NCBI GenBank assembly: GCA_007745635.1 | Contig: CP036272.1 | Span: forward strand, 1,701,911-1,765,910 | Direction: 5' to 3' | From: Stieleria bergensis | GTDB lineage: Bacteria; Planctomycetota; Planctomycetia; Pirellulales; Pirellulaceae | Length of the DNA: 64,000 nucleotides | Notes under the pieces: model-generated | What the model saw: only the letters and a program-made list of their open reading frames with translations | What the model was told of the DNA's origin: nothing | Databases searched by the model: none | Translations under genes and position numbers: made by a program | Shown here: positions 34,839-45,085 of the stretch, piece by piece | Numbering within the stretch: the stretch's first letter is position 1 | How the letters are laid out: the number at the start of each line of letters is the position of its first letter

Positions 34839-37800
34839 TTATCGGTTCAGGTTTAACACGGAAGGCTTGGGCGTTTCACCAAAGGTAAATGTGACCGATT
34901 CGCCACCTATCTTGGCAATGATTTGCTGCTGGGCAGGACGCACCAGTTGCGTGGTTTCAAACCCGTTGGTTGTTTTGCTAACCTTGTGGTCCTTCTTTAG
35001 ATACAACTGTTTACCATCACTGACACTTAGCATGTTGACGTCGATGTACTTGTCCACATCCGTGATGGTGTACTTGCGTAGCATTCTGGTCAGCAGAATG
35101 ACCGGCGAGGCATAGGGTTGGAGGATCGTGATGCCCCAGGCTTGTTCGAAGGCTTTGTCCCAGTTGATGGAGCCATCGGTGGTCGAGATCGCATAGATGC
35201 GACGCGCTGGCTGGTGCGTCGTGGAATGCTGCACGAGGTATCCATCGCCTGTTTCCGAAGGCTGCTGTTCCTCGGCAGGGACGACCAGTAACTGGCCTTG
35301 CATCCACAAGACGTGAAGATAACCCAGGTCTGGCAGGGCCTCCGTTTCGTGTTGGCAAAGCTGTTTGCCGCCGATGATGTCCCAGATCACAAGTCGTCCA
35401 TTGGTGTCGTACAGCACCATGAATCGATCTTGGATGATGCGTCCGAATCCGCGTGCGGCTTGGTCGTTGACGGGCTGGGCGACTGGCGCTTCGATTTCGA
35501 TGATCACTTCATTCGTCAGTGGCTCAATCAGGCGAACGGTCGCGATCGATGCTCCGGTTTCTTGTTGGTAGGCCACCACATGTTTGCCGTTGGCGGACCA
35601 GACTTCGCCATATTTCCAAGGTCGAGTTTCAAGCAACTGGCCATCACTGATGGAGTAAACGGTCACCTCTCCGTCGGTCAGATTGTTTCCGTACTGAGAC
35701 GGTGTGACGAGGGCGATCTGGTCCTCTTTGACAAGCAGATGTCCGGTGGAAGGAACGCCTGAACGAGCCCAAATTCGGTCACCGGTCATGACATCAATCG
35801 CTGACAGCGTGCTGTTGTTAAGCACAATGACTCGGTCGCCCAGGATGGGGCCAACACGGAATTCAGCTTGCGTGGTTGATGCGCCGGTGCCAAAGTAGCG
35901 TGGTTGTGCGTCACCAAAGACCGTCGCGCGATTGCGCCGCGTGATGTTGCCGCCGGCTTCTTTGGCAAAGTCTTGTGACCAGCGCAACATATCGGATCGG
36001 CGCTGGCTAGCAATGGTGGTCATGTCTAGCAGCGACAGCTTGCCAGCACGTTGCAACAGAAACGCCCCTCCGCTGAACACTCCCACGCAGTTGGACTGCG
36101 AAGAATCACTGCTCGGCCGTGGTGGTGCAGGAATGCTAATGGTTGTCCCCTGGGGATCCTGAAGCCGAGTTCCCAGATAGTCATTGGTGATGACCCAGCC
36201 GCGATAGGAGTTGCCGCCTTGGATGCTGGGGGCGGTGGCGCGAAGCGAGTTCTGTCCCGGAATGTTCCGGATACGGTTGACGAACCGCGCGCTCACTGGC
36301 TGGGTGATATCAAGCGGTATTGAGGAGCCGCGCGTGACCACTTGGCTTGGAACCTTGGCTGGAGCGTCATCACCAGCTAACACAGATTTCAGATAATCTG
36401 CATCCGGTGACATGCCGGCGTCTTTGTAGATTCTGGACAGCAATTCAAGCTGCGCGGGCGTTCCGATAGGCTGGGGAGTGTTCAACCACTGGTCAGCCCG
36501 AGTCTGTCCCATCAAGGCACGTTCAGCGCCGAGGGCCGATTGGTTGGCCAGCAAACGCTTCGCGAGCGACGTTTGCAATTGTTGGGGATGGAAAGGCGCG
36601 AACTGGCGGGCCAGTGTTTCCAATTGGTCAGTGGTCGTCAGCTCTTGAGTTTCCGTGGAATTCAAGTGCGCGTTGACCAGTTCGTTGACCTCAGCCGATT
36701 TGCCGGACGCTTTGGCTTTGGCTTCAATTTCGGTTGCTTTCCCTGCAAGCCAAGCATCGAAGGAAAGATCCCGTTGGGAGGTTTCTTCTGCGGTGAGTGT
36801 TTTGGGCAGCCCCTGGTCACGAGGCAGATTGAATGCGGAGGCAGAATCCGATAGTTCGATGATCATCTTTGTTGCGGTACTGATTTCATCGCTGTCCAAG
36901 GCCGAACGCAGTCGCATCGCAATGAACTCGCGACGATCGTCCGGCATGTCGATCAAGGCATCGAGCTCTTGCAAGAGCTTTGCCGATGGGCGTTTCGATG
37001 TCCGCAACAGACTGAGATACGCTTTAATGGATGTATCCAGCACGTCGGCGTTACTGGGATCTAGCTCACGGGCCCGATCAAGAAGCTTGAGCGCTTCAAC
37101 CATGTCGCCATCGTCAAGCAACACCTGAGCTTTGTCGGTCAGCGATGAGACATCGTCGGGGTTTTTCTGAAGCAGGAATTCAACGGTTTCGCGTAAGCTT
37201 TCTTTGCCTTGTGCACGAACGATGCGGTTGGCGTCCTGTGACAGTAAGCTGCCTTGAACCGCGACCAAGTTGCCCAGCGGGTATTGCGTTTTCTGGCGTT
37301 TGATGACCGAGCCGTCTGCAAGTGAGACCTGCGCTAGGGTGTTCCCCGAGAGCGGCAGGAAATAAGTGTCTTGACCAAACACCCCTCGGCCGACGACTTG
37401 TTGATCACCGGGGGCCAAGTCTTGGTCAGTCCGCCACAGGAACGATCCATCTTGAATGTCATAGCCATTGACTCGGTCCGCACCGACCGCCACTAACAGT
37501 CCGTCGCGGATCCCAGCGGCATAGAACAGACCGTCGCGCGACTTGGTGAAGCGGGTTTTGCCCGAAAGCAGGTCGAGACACAGAAGGCTATCGCTGATCG
37601 CTGGAGTCAGAATCACGTTCTGTTGGTCGATGATCGGACCCCAGTTGATCCAGCGATCATGCGAGCTATCGGGGATAGACTGACGGACGGTGAAGGGGCG
37701 ATTGTTCAAGCTGACGGCACGGCGTGGATAAGCGTTGCCCCAGCGCAGCGTGCGATCAATCAAATTCACTCCGATGGTTGCACCCGCACCGGTTGGGCAT

Positions 37801-39377
37801 ACCAGGACACCTTCGTTGTAGGAAAGCGTGGCACCGGAAACGCGGCGTTCTTGGTCGGCCAGGAAGGGGGCTCCTTCGACGGCAGCCAATTGCTGCAGCC
37901 AGTTCAATTCTCCAGTCGCCGGGTTCAAGCAAACCAGCGTAATGTCGCCAGCGATCTCAACCACGGTGTACAGCGATCTTTCGACGACGATCGGAGCACT
38001 TAAGAACAGCGCGCCGTTGAGCGGACTGTCGATGGTGGGGCTGGAGCCGATTTGCCAAAGCAGTTTGCCTTCGCTTTTGAGTTCGACCGCAGTCAAGGTG
38101 TTACCTTGCTGGCCGGTGACTCGCATGGGACCAATGCCTATCATCCGGGACGGAGGCGGTGGCATCACGGCATCCAGGTCTTCGATCAAGAACACCGCCT
38201 TGCCATCACTGGACATCTGGCCATGAGGCATGTCATTCCAGACACGCATTTTCCATTGGTCAGCCGGGCTGTTGCTCCGTATCGTCGTGCGACCAAAGAG
38301 TGGATTGCCAGCCTGGTTGGGTGACGGCTCTTGTTCGTCTTGCCAGGGTGGATAGGGCCAAATCCGACGGCCGGTCGCAAATTCCATGCCCCAGATTTTA
38401 TCCGTGTTGCGATACAGCACCAAATCGCCGATCTGCAACGGCAGCCAACTTGGCGGTAACAACTGGTGCTGACGCAGAATGTCAGCTTCCAGTTCATCGA
38501 TCTTTTTGTCTTGCTGTGGGCTGGTGGCCGTGATGGTGCTCCACTTTTCACTCGGCAGTGGTGTTTCGCCAGCTCCGTTGCCATTGCGTTCGGTGGTCGA
38601 ACCGGTCAGCAAGTTGTTCTTGGTGTGTGGATTGGTAACCAGTGTCTTGCTGTAGTTTGCTTTGACCCAAGCGCGAACATCGTCAATGGTTTCGCCGTTG
38701 GTCAGGGTGATCGGTTGGTTGGCGACCTCCGCTGGCAACTTGCGATCGGCCATGTAACAGGCCGCCGCGTGCAACAGTTTTAGCTCTGGACCACAGATCC
38801 GAGTCGCTCGTGGATGAATGGTGACATCATCCAGCAAGATGGATGCCGAGATCGCGCGTCCATGCAAAAGTTCGTTTTGCGCTAGCAGGAACGATGCCTT
38901 GTAGCCAGCTTCGGTGTGATAGTACTTGCGGCGGACTTCTTTTAGTTTTTCCCAGTCACGCTGTTGGCTTGCCTCTCGAAACAGTTTCTCCGCCAGAGCA
39001 CCAAACTGCAGCTGATAGGTTTCCCAGCCCTTGGACGGCAGGTTTCCGATCATGGCTCGGCACTGTTGCTGGACGGTCTGGCTTAAGTGCTGAGTCTCAT
39101 CGTCCGAGATCTCCAGGAAGAAGTCTTGTGACTGCAGCGTCGGGTCGTCTTCGTCAGACGTTTTGCGCTCCATCAGATCACCCAGCAGGACAATCGCATC
39201 ACTGAACCGCTGATCGTCGATCGCTTCGGCGGCTTCTCCCAGACGCTGCGTCAAGGCACGCGGCGGTTGCACAAAACGCGCCGACAACTGGGCCGACGCG
39301 ACATCGCCGAAAACGATGATGCTGGCCAAGCCAACAACCATGGCGGTAGCGACACGACGGTGAATCGAACTGTGCAT
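34839..39377 (-). CDS. Giant secreted PQQ-type beta-propeller/TPR protein
   Basis: A 1512-residue protein with a signal peptide after ATG 39377 (MVVGLASIIVFGDVASA). An N-terminal helical part (about residues 30-280) is followed by an eight-bladed-propeller-like region with PQQ-type repeats (ATGRRIWPYPPW, VELKSEGKLLWQIGSS, NPATGELNWLQQL, LDLLSGKTRFTKSRDG, IQDGSFLWRTDQDL). A TPR helix pair (TDKAQVLLDDGDMVEALKLLDRA..., split here) sits in the middle, and a second propeller lies toward the C-terminus (LSAIDVMTGDRIWARSG, STTDGSINWDKAF). It is probably periplasmic. Such large propeller proteins are frequent in planctomycetes; no enzymatic motif is visible. Confidence 0.8.
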   Translation of the reverse strand: MHSSIHRRVATAMVVGLASIIVFGDVASAQLSARFVQPPRALTQRLGEAAEAIDDQRFSDAIVLLGDLMERKTSDEDDPTLQSQDFFLEISDDETQHLSQTVQQQCRAMIGNLPSKGWETYQLQFGALAEKLFREASQQRDWEKLKEVRRKYYHTEAGYKASFLLAQNELLHGRAISASILLDDVTIHPRATRICGPELKLLHAAACYMADRKLPAEVANQPITLTNGETIDDVRAWVKANYSKTLVTNPHTKNNLLTGSTTERNGNGAGETPLPSEKWSTITATSPQQDKKIDELEADILRQHQLLPPSWLPLQIGDLVLYRNTDKIWGMEFATGRRIWPYPPWQDEQEPSPNQAGNPLFGRTTIRSNSPADQWKMRVWNDMPHGQMSSDGKAVFLIEDLDAVMPPPPSRMIGIGPMRVTGQQGNTLTAVELKSEGKLLWQIGSSPTIDSPLNGALFLSAPIVVERSLYTVVEIAGDITLVCLNPATGELNWLQQLAAVEGAPFLADQERRVSGATLSYNEGVLVCPTGAGATIGVNLIDRTLRWGNAYPRRAVSLNNRPFTVRQSIPDSSHDRWINWGPIIDQQNVILTPAISDSLLCLDLLSGKTRFTKSRDGLFYAAGIRDGLLVAVGADRVNGYDIQDGSFLWRTDQDLAPGDQQVVGRGVFGQDTYFLPLSGNTLAQVSLADGSVIKRQKTQYPLGNLVAVQGSLLSQDANRIVRAQGKESLRETVEFLLQKNPDDVSSLTDKAQVLLDDGDMVEALKLLDRARELDPSNADVLDTSIKAYLSLLRTSKRPSAKLLQELDALIDMPDDRREFIAMRLRSALDSDEISTATKMIIELSDSASAFNLPRDQGLPKTLTAEETSQRDLSFDAWLAGKATEIEAKAKASGKSAEVNELVNAHLNSTETQELTTTDQLETLARQFAPFHPQQLQTSLAKRLLANQSALGAERALMGQTRADQWLNTPQPIGTPAQLELLSRIYKDAGMSPDADYLKSVLAGDDAPAKVPSQVVTRGSSIPLDITQPVSARFVNRIRNIPGQNSLRATAPSIQGGNSYRGWVITNDYLGTRLQDPQGTTISIPAPPRPSSDSSQSNCVGVFSGGAFLLQRAGKLSLLDMTTIASQRRSDMLRWSQDFAKEAGGNITRRNRATVFGDAQPRYFGTGASTTQAEFRVGPILGDRVIVLNNSTLSAIDVMTGDRIWARSGVPSTGHLLVKEDQIALVTPSQYGNNLTDGEVTVYSISDGQLLETRPWKYGEVWSANGKHVVAYQQETGASIATVRLIEPLTNEVIIEIEAPVAQPVNDQAARGFGRIIQDRFMVLYDTNGRLVIWDIIGGKQLCQHETEALPDLGYLHVLWMQGQLLVVPAEEQQPSETGDGYLVQHSTTHQPARRIYAISTTDGSINWDKAFEQAWGITILQPYASPVILLTRMLRKYTITDVDKYIDVNMLSVSDGKQLYLKKDHKVSKTTNGFETTQLVRPAQQQIIAKIGGESVTFTFGETPKPSVLNLNR

Positions 39378-39677
39378 GGGATCTCTCTTTAGCAACCCGG
39401 TGGGGTGGAGTTGAAATCTGGCGAACTGACCGCTGAGCGAACTGGTCGCTGCGCACTCACTATTGTAAAGCTGCACAAGTTTTGCGGCGCGGGGGGAACC
39501 CGAAGAAATCCATTTTGCCACCCGATTTCCGCCCCCAATTGCCAACTTTGCGGACCATGAAGCGGGGGAAGTCCCAACCGGTGCGCTGGAGGAAGAACTC
39601 CGAAGACGCCAGCCCAGTGGCCGATTGAAGCCAGTGGCCGATTCAACCCAGTGGCTGATCTTCCTGGCTGAACGACT
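39378..39677. other. Intergenic region with 17-bp repeat
   Basis: Three copies of a 17-bp unit, CCAGTGGCCGATTGAAG and close variants, occupy 39614-39664 just downstream of adk. The other side presumably holds the promoter of the giant propeller gene. Confidence 0.7.
39614..39664. repeat. 17-bp intergenic tandem repeat after adk
   Basis: Three tandem 17-bp units; the first two differ at two bases and the third is more degraded (CCAGTGGCTGAT). The unit is not a multiple of three and the array is non-coding. Confidence 0.8.
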
Positions 39678-40244
39678 TCAGGGATCAATGGACAGTTGCC
39701 GCAGCGTTTCCCCAGCGATGCTCTCTGGATCGGCGGTGGCCTCGATGACGACCACGATGCCCTGCTGGCGATAGTGTTCGATGACCGGTTCGGTCTGACG
39801 CTGGTAATCCACCAAACGCTGTTCGATCGCTTGTTGATTGTCATCCGCACGCCCCTCGACGGTCCCACGATGCAACAGGCGTGCAATCAGAACTTCATCG
39901 GGTGCCAAATACTGCACGACGCGATCGAGACGCTGGCCGCTGGCATGCAGATGCTCGTCCAGTTGCTGGGCTTGGACCACGGTGCGTGGGAATCCGTCCA
40001 ACAGGTAACCCGCCGAGCAGTCGGGCTGCTCTAGACGCTGCCCCATCAGGTTTAGGATCCACTGATCCGGGGCGAAGTTGCCACTATCGACGTGCGAGGC
40101 AATGGCCTCGTTCTCTGCCGACTGGTTGCGTGCGTCACGCAAGAGTTGGCCTGACGACAGATGGGGGATGCCGAGTTGTTGGGCAAGCAAACGACCTTGC
40201 GTTCCCTTGCCCACACCTGGCGGTCCGATCAATAAGAGTCGCAC
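39678..40244 (-). CDS. adk: Adenylate kinase
   Basis: Converts ATP + AMP to 2 ADP. The 188-residue short form has the P-loop GPPGVGKGT (residues 8-16), AMP-binding LSSGQLLRDA, GYLLDGFPRT and a short LID starting RGTVEGRADD, without the zinc-binding insertion of long bacterial forms. It follows secY by 37 bp, the conserved spc-operon position. Confidence 0.95.
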   Translation of the reverse strand: MRLLLIGPPGVGKGTQGRLLAQQLGIPHLSSGQLLRDARNQSAENEAIASHVDSGNFAPDQWILNLMGQRLEQPDCSAGYLLDGFPRTVVQAQQLDEHLHASGQRLDRVVQYLAPDEVLIARLLHRGTVEGRADDNQQAIEQRLVDYQRQTEPVIEHYRQQGIVVVIEATADPESIAGETLRQLSIDP

Positions 40245-40281
40245 CGTATCAACCTAAATCTGTCGTAAGTCTATTCCGTGA

Positions 40282-41670
40282 TCAGACGACTGGGCTGACA
40301 CCGCCACCGGCGTCTTCCAGCATGCCACGGTAGTTTCGCATCACCAAGTGAGCGTCGATCTTTTGAACCAGGTCAAAGGCGACACTGACGGCGATCAACA
40401 ATCCAGTTCCGCCGTAAAAACCGGCGATCGAATAGGGAACACCGAGCGAACCGTAAACGATGGTCGGAACGATTGCCACGATCGACAAGAAACCAGCACC
40501 AACGTAGGTGATCCGTAGCATGACCTTTTCCAGGTAATCCGTCGTCCGTTTACCAGGACGGTAACCAGGAATGAACGTTCCGCTGTCACGCAGATTGTCG
40601 CTGATTTCTTTCGGGTTGAAGGTAATCGCAGTCCAGAAGTAACAGAAGAAGAAGATCAAGACCACGTACATCAAGTTAAACACAAACGATGCTTGGTCCA
40701 ACAACGGACCCGACATGGTGCGGAGTAGCTTCGCGAATGAATTGTCGTTGTCGAAAGCTTGGGCAATGAAGTCCAAACCATAGCCGGGGATCATCAACAA
40801 GCTACTGGCGAAAATGATGGGCATCACGCCAGCTTGATTGATTCGCAGTGGCAAGAACTGACGTGTGCCACCATAGACGCGACGCCCGCGAGTGAACTTT
40901 GCAGACTGCGTAGGGATCTTGCGCTGTCCAAGTGTGATAAACACCACCCCGACAACGACGCTGACAAAGAGAACACAGAGCAAAATCAGTGTCTCGATCC
41001 CAAAGTTGCCCGCCTGAAGACCGGTCAGTTTGGGTTCCATGGATCCAAAGAGCTCAAACAAAGCCTTGGGCATTTGAGCCAGAATACCGGCCATGATCAG
41101 CAAGCTGATGCCGTTGCCGATTCCGTGCTCGTCGATCTGTTCACCGAGCCACATCAGGAACACACTACCGCAAGTCATCACCATCACGGCGGTCAATTGC
41201 CACCCGAAGGCGAGTCCAGTCCCATCGGCGTTCAGGAACAGGGCATTGATATTACCCTCGCCGCCTGTGCCGGTGGTGGTCAATACGAACGAGAGGTAGA
41301 GCCAGCTCTGAACGACACAGATACCAACGGTCAGGTAACGTGTGTATTCGTTGATCTTCTTTTGACCGGCCTGCCCTTCTTTCTTCAGTTCGGCCAGCGC
41401 GGGAACCGTAGTGCTGAGCAGTTGCAGGATAATCGATGCCGAAATGTAAGGCATGATTCCCAGACCAAAGATGGTCAACTGGCGCAGGTCACTGGCTGCA
41501 AACAGGCTAACACGTTCCAGAAAGTCAGAGGCGCCACCCGATTCGGAGGCTGACACCATCGGCAGCGGAATGTGGAAACCGATCCGGTAAATCGCCAGCA
41601 AGCCCAGCGTCAAAAAGACTTTGTAGCGGAGCTCAGGAATGGTGAAAATGATGCGCAGTTTTTCAAGCAT
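40282..41670 (-). CDS. secY: Protein translocase subunit SecY
   Basis: The 462-residue channel protein has ten predicted helices with family blocks: plug region near LPMVSASESGG, LGIMPYISASIILQLL, GISLLIMAGIL, LPLRINQAGVMPIIFASS and FNPKEISDNLRDSG. ATG 41670 starts MLEKLRIIFTIPELR, the usual N-terminus; a frame extension to 41769 has no similarity. It lies at the end of the spc-type ribosomal cluster before adk. Confidence 0.97.
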   Translation of the reverse strand: MLEKLRIIFTIPELRYKVFLTLGLLAIYRIGFHIPLPMVSASESGGASDFLERVSLFAASDLRQLTIFGLGIMPYISASIILQLLSTTVPALAELKKEGQAGQKKINEYTRYLTVGICVVQSWLYLSFVLTTTGTGGEGNINALFLNADGTGLAFGWQLTAVMVMTCGSVFLMWLGEQIDEHGIGNGISLLIMAGILAQMPKALFELFGSMEPKLTGLQAGNFGIETLILLCVLFVSVVVGVVFITLGQRKIPTQSAKFTRGRRVYGGTRQFLPLRINQAGVMPIIFASSLLMIPGYGLDFIAQAFDNDNSFAKLLRTMSGPLLDQASFVFNLMYVVLIFFFCYFWTAITFNPKEISDNLRDSGTFIPGYRPGKRTTDYLEKVMLRITYVGAGFLSIVAIVPTIVYGSLGVPYSIAGFYGGTGLLIAVSVAFDLVQKIDAHLVMRNYRGMLEDAGGGVSPVV

Positions 41671-42042
41671 TCGCTCGATCCATCTGTGAAGAACAAGTGG
41701 TGGGGGACCTGATAGGCTCCGCCTTCTGGTAGGTGAGTGGCCGACGCCGCAGTTTGCAGGCTGTACCAAACACGCGAAATGTAGTGGTTTGCCGGATTGA
41801 TGACGAGGCCAGACGGGGCGTCTGGAACGAAATCACCGGAATCCATCCAAAATCACCAGCTGCGAGCAGCCAATGAGTCCCACAAAAGGTGGGCCGCCGC
41901 TGGATCTCGCAGGCGATCTGTGGTGGTGCGTCGGGAGTCAGTTTCCGGCAAAACAAAACGCCAGACGGCACACGATGGCTGACTGGCGTTGAGCTGGATG
42001 GTTTGCTGAGGACGCTGGTGTTGCCAGTGCCAACACCAGCGA
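41671..42042. other. Gap between rplO and secY
   Basis: About 370 bp, unusually long for this pair. A strong hairpin (stem CGCTGGTGTTG / CAACACCAGCG, 42013-42041) lies two bases after the rplO stop but lacks a T-run, so it may be a processing or attenuation site, and a separate secY promoter may follow. No gene seen. Confidence 0.6.
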
Positions 42043-42540
42043 TCAGGCTTTTTCGCTTGCCAGAGCTGCAACACGTTCGGCAGGGGTGCGCTTGGCAACC
42101 AACTTGACGACGGTTCCGCCTGCAGCGGTAATTTTCTCTTCGGCCGACTTGCTGAAGCGGTGAGCGGCAACGGTCAGCTTCTTGGTCAGTTCCCCGTCGC
42201 CTAGAATCTTGACTTCGTCAAAGGTTCCTTTGGCAACGTCTTTGGCCGCCATGGCTGCCAGGGTGACTTCGTCGCCGTCGTTGAAGCGTTCGTTCAGCTT
42301 GCCAACGTTGACAGCGAAGACGGTCACGGCCCAGCGGTTATTGAAACCACGTTTGGGGACGCGACGGAACATCGGCATCGCACCGCCCTGGAAGCTAGGC
42401 TTGCGGCTGAAACCGCTGCGACTTTTCTGTCCCTTGTGACCTCGACCCGAAGTCTTCCCGGTACCGCTACCGGGGCCTCGACCGATTCGTTTACGCTTGC
42501 GGTTCTTTTGAATTCCGCGATGGACGTCATTTAGGTTCAT
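42043..42540 (-). CDS. rplO: 50S ribosomal protein L15
   Basis: The 165-residue L15 has the Gly-rich N-terminus [24 protein letters not shown]-like signature and [13 protein letters not shown]. It follows rpsE directly; rpmD (L30), normally between them, is missing from the 42-bp gap. C-terminal part ([13 protein letters not shown]) is slightly extended. Confidence 0.97.
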   Translation of the reverse strand: MNLNDVHRGIQKNRKRKRIGRGPGSGTGKTSGRGHKGQKSRSGFSRKPSFQGGAMPMFRRVPKRGFNNRWAVTVFAVNVGKLNERFNDGDEVTLAAMAAKDVAKGTFDEVKILGDGELTKKLTVAAHRFSKSAEEKITAAGGTVVKLVAKRTPAERVAALASEKA

Positions 42541-42582
42541 AACGAAACCCAGTGCTCAATGTAACAATGGTGTTGAACGTGA

Positions 42583-43146
42583 TTAGGCAGACAGTTCTTC
42601 GACTGTCAGGCCACGCAGGGCAGCAGCTTCTTCTTTGGTGCGAAGTTTAGCCAATGCTGCCACAGTTGCTTTGACCAAGGTCACGGGATTATTTGTTCCG
42701 TAAGACTTGGTCAGAATATCATGGATACCGCAAGCTTCACAAACAGCTCGAACTGCTTGCCCAGCGATGATCCCGGTACCAGCTCCGGCTGGAATCAGGG
42801 TGACTTTCGCTGCACCGAAGCTGCCCCAAACTTGGTGGGGAATGCTGCCTTCGACCAACGGCACGTTGATCATGTCGCGAGTCGCTTGCTTGGTGGCTTT
42901 TTGGACGCTTGGTGGAACTTCATTGGCTTTGCCGTAGCCCCAGCCGATGCGTCCTTTGGTATCACCGACGACGACCATTGCTGCAAAGCTGAAACGACGT
43001 CCACCTTTGACAACTGCCGCACAACGTTTGATTTTCACCACGTTGTCGACCAAGCCATCATCTTTTCTCTCTTCCGCTGGCTTGGAATTACGGCGACGAT
43101 TTTGGTTGCTTCCGCTACTAATGGTTCCGACCCTCAGTTGGTCCAT
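42583..43146 (-). CDS. rpsE: 30S ribosomal protein S5
   Basis: The 187-residue S5 has the dsRBD-like block AAVVKGGRRFSFAAMVVVGD and the C-terminal TGIIAGQAVRAVCEACGI. S5 helps decoding accuracy on the small subunit. A basic, Asn/Arg-rich N-terminus (NQNRRRNSKPAEERK) of about 30 residues precedes the core. Confidence 0.97.
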   Translation of the reverse strand: MDQLRVGTISSGSNQNRRRNSKPAEERKDDGLVDNVVKIKRCAAVVKGGRRFSFAAMVVVGDTKGRIGWGYGKANEVPPSVQKATKQATRDMINVPLVEGSIPHQVWGSFGAAKVTLIPAGAGTGIIAGQAVRAVCEACGIHDILTKSYGTNNPVTLVKATVAALAKLRTKEEAAALRGLTVEELSA

Positions 43147-43260
43147 CGAGATGGCTGGTTTGATTTCCGTGGTGAATCAGGTCAGCCGCACGAACGATGG
43201 AGTGAGTTTCTTAAAAGGGAGCTTGTTGTAAACAGGTAAGGTTGCTGACTGGCGTCGTGT

Positions 43261-43629
43261 TTAGACGACCAAACCAGCTTCGCGAGCTGCGTCGGCAAAT
43301 GCTTTGACGCGGCCGTGGTATTTGTTGTGTCCGCGGTCAAGCTTCGCTGCGGTGACACCGATGCCTTGAGCCTTGGCGGCGATCGCTTTACCGACGGTGG
43401 CCGCTGCATCGCAGTTACCGCCCGACTTGATCTCATCACGCACGGCTTTGTCACGAGTGCTGGCACTGGCGACCGTTTGGCCTGTTGAGTCGTCAACCAA
43501 CTGAACCGAAAAGTGCTTCAGTGTCCGTTGGACGCATAGGCGAGGCCGTTCGGCCGAGCCACGCAACACATTGCGAACGTGATTGCGGCGACGCAAACGT
43601 TGTTTTGCAAGTTTCTTGTTCTTGTCCAT
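43261..43629 (-). CDS. rplR: 50S ribosomal protein L18
   Basis: The 122-residue L18 binds 5S rRNA. Seen are the basic RLRRRNHVRNVLRGSAERPR start, FSVQLVDDSTGQTVASAST and the conserved end YHGRVKAFADAAREAGL. Spacing to rpsE is about 114 bp. Confidence 0.97.
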   Translation of the reverse strand: MDKNKKLAKQRLRRRNHVRNVLRGSAERPRLCVQRTLKHFSVQLVDDSTGQTVASASTRDKAVRDEIKSGGNCDAAATVGKAIAAKAQGIGVTAAKLDRGHNKYHGRVKAFADAAREAGLVV

Positions 43630-43710
43630 GGTGATGCCGTCCTAAAGTCGCGGCTTAAGTCTTTGTTATTTCGGTAGGTGTTGTCGACGGCATGATGGCC
43701 GTCAGACGAA

Positions 43711-44250
43711 TTACTTGGTGGCGCTCTTACCAGGCTTGATCTTGACGTGTTCGCCTTGGTAGCGAATGCCCTTGCCCTTGTAAGGTTCAGGCTTGCGAAG
43801 CGAGCGAACTTCAGCGGCAAACTGAGTCACTTGTTGCTTGTCACAACCTTGAACGACAATGTGCGTTTGGTCGGGGCAAGTGACGGTCAGTTCCTTGGGG
43901 ATCGTTTGGTGCAGTTCGTTGGCAAAGCCGACGCGAAGCTGCAGGGTGTCACCTTGAATGTTGCAAAGGTAACCGACACCAACGATTTCAAGACGACGCT
44001 CAAAGCCTTTGGTCACGCCTTCAACCATATTGTTGACCAGGGCGCGTGTCAGGCCGTGAAGTTCACGAGCGGTGCGTGAATCGTCTTCTCGTTTCACGAC
44101 AACGGTATTGTCTTCGACGATGACGGCGACTTCCGGACGATGCGTGAAATCCAGCTTGCCCTTAGGGCCTTCGACCGTGATCTTTCCGTCAGCAACACCG
44201 ATGGTCACTCCACCGGGAACTTCGATTGGTTTATTTCCGATACGACTCAT
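43711..44250 (-). CDS. rplF: 50S ribosomal protein L6
   Basis: The 179-residue L6 starts SRIGNKPIEVPGGVT and ends with the conserved EPYKGKGIRYQGEHVKIKP. Two repeated alpha/beta domains as in the family; normal length. Confidence 0.98.
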   Translation of the reverse strand: MSRIGNKPIEVPGGVTIGVADGKITVEGPKGKLDFTHRPEVAVIVEDNTVVVKREDDSRTARELHGLTRALVNNMVEGVTKGFERRLEIVGVGYLCNIQGDTLQLRVGFANELHQTIPKELTVTCPDQTHIVVQGCDKQQVTQFAAEVRSLRKPEPYKGKGIRYQGEHVKIKPGKSATK

Positions 44251-44418
44251 TTCAGATCACTTGCTGAAAGCGTGGTTGCAAATTGCAAACGTGGGTTGCT
44301 TTGTTTGCCAGCCAGGCGGACTGCCTGACGGCTGTGTAGTTTGGTGTCGGCTTTGCGTGAGTTTGCCTGTGGTCAGGCAAACACTCGGGAAAGCTGTTGG
44401 ACTGCTAAACCGTTTGGT

Positions 44419-44814
44419 TTAGGCGATTTCGCAAAGGACTTCGCCGCCCACGTTTTCGCGGCGAGCTTCACGATCACTGATCACACCTTTGCTGGTGCTG
44501 ATGATGGTGATTCCCATTCCGCCCAACACGGGTTTCAGGTCTTTGCAGTGTGCGTACAGTCGACGTCCTGGTTTGCTCATGCGGCGGATCGTTTGGATCA
44601 CGCGTTCGCCGTTGGAGCCGTATTTCAGCTCTAAACGCAAAACGTTGACGGGTTTTTCATCGACTTCTGACCAATCCCAGATAAAGCCTTCGCGCTTTAG
44701 CACGTCAGCAATACCGCGTTTAACGCGGCTAGCGGGAACATCCACGTAAGCGCGTTCAACGTGAACGGCGTTTCGGATGCGGGTCAACATGTCGGCAATA
44801 GGGTCTGTCATCAT
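44419..44814 (-). CDS. rpsH: 30S ribosomal protein S8
   Basis: S8 binds the central domain of 16S rRNA. The TDPIADMLTRIRNA start and the end block GITIISTSKGVISDREAR are diagnostic. ATG at 44814 (or 44811) gives the usual 131 residues with GGAG upstream; the frame is open to 44859. It is preceded by rpsN. Confidence 0.97.
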   Translation of the reverse strand: MMTDPIADMLTRIRNAVHVERAYVDVPASRVKRGIADVLKREGFIWDWSEVDEKPVNVLRLELKYGSNGERVIQTIRRMSKPGRRLYAHCKDLKPVLGGMGITIISTSKGVISDREARRENVGGEVLCEIA

Positions 44815-44836
44815 GGCTTTTTGTCGCTCCGTTGTC

Positions 44837-45022
44837 CTACCAGCTGGCCTTACGAACACCGGGGATCAAACCCTTGTCGGCGTTTTCGCGGAAACAAATA
44901 CGGCACAGTCCAAACTTGCGATAGACCGCACGAGGTCGTCCGCAGAACTTGCATCGATTTTCGCGACGGGTACTGAACTTAGGACTCCGATTCGCCTTGG
45001 CGATTTTTGATTTACTTGCCAC
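44837..45022 (-). CDS. rpsN: 30S ribosomal protein S14, zinc-binding type
   Basis: The 61-residue short form has four cysteines in CKFCGRP and LCRICFRE, the zinc-ribbon (C+) S14 type, and ends [11 protein letters not shown]. It lies between rplE and rpsH as in most spc operons. Confidence 0.97.
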   Translation of the reverse strand: MASKSKIAKANRSPKFSTRRENRCKFCGRPRAVYRKFGLCRICFRENADKGLIPGVRKASW

Positions 45023-45085
45023 GGGCTGTCTTGGGGTTGCAGCAGTGAAACGGTATGCAAACTAAATTGTTTTGTAAAACGACGC

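Noticed and set aside
42013-42041. Intrinsic terminator after rplO
   Set aside because: The stem is strong but no T-run follows on the minus strand, so it is described as a hairpin only.
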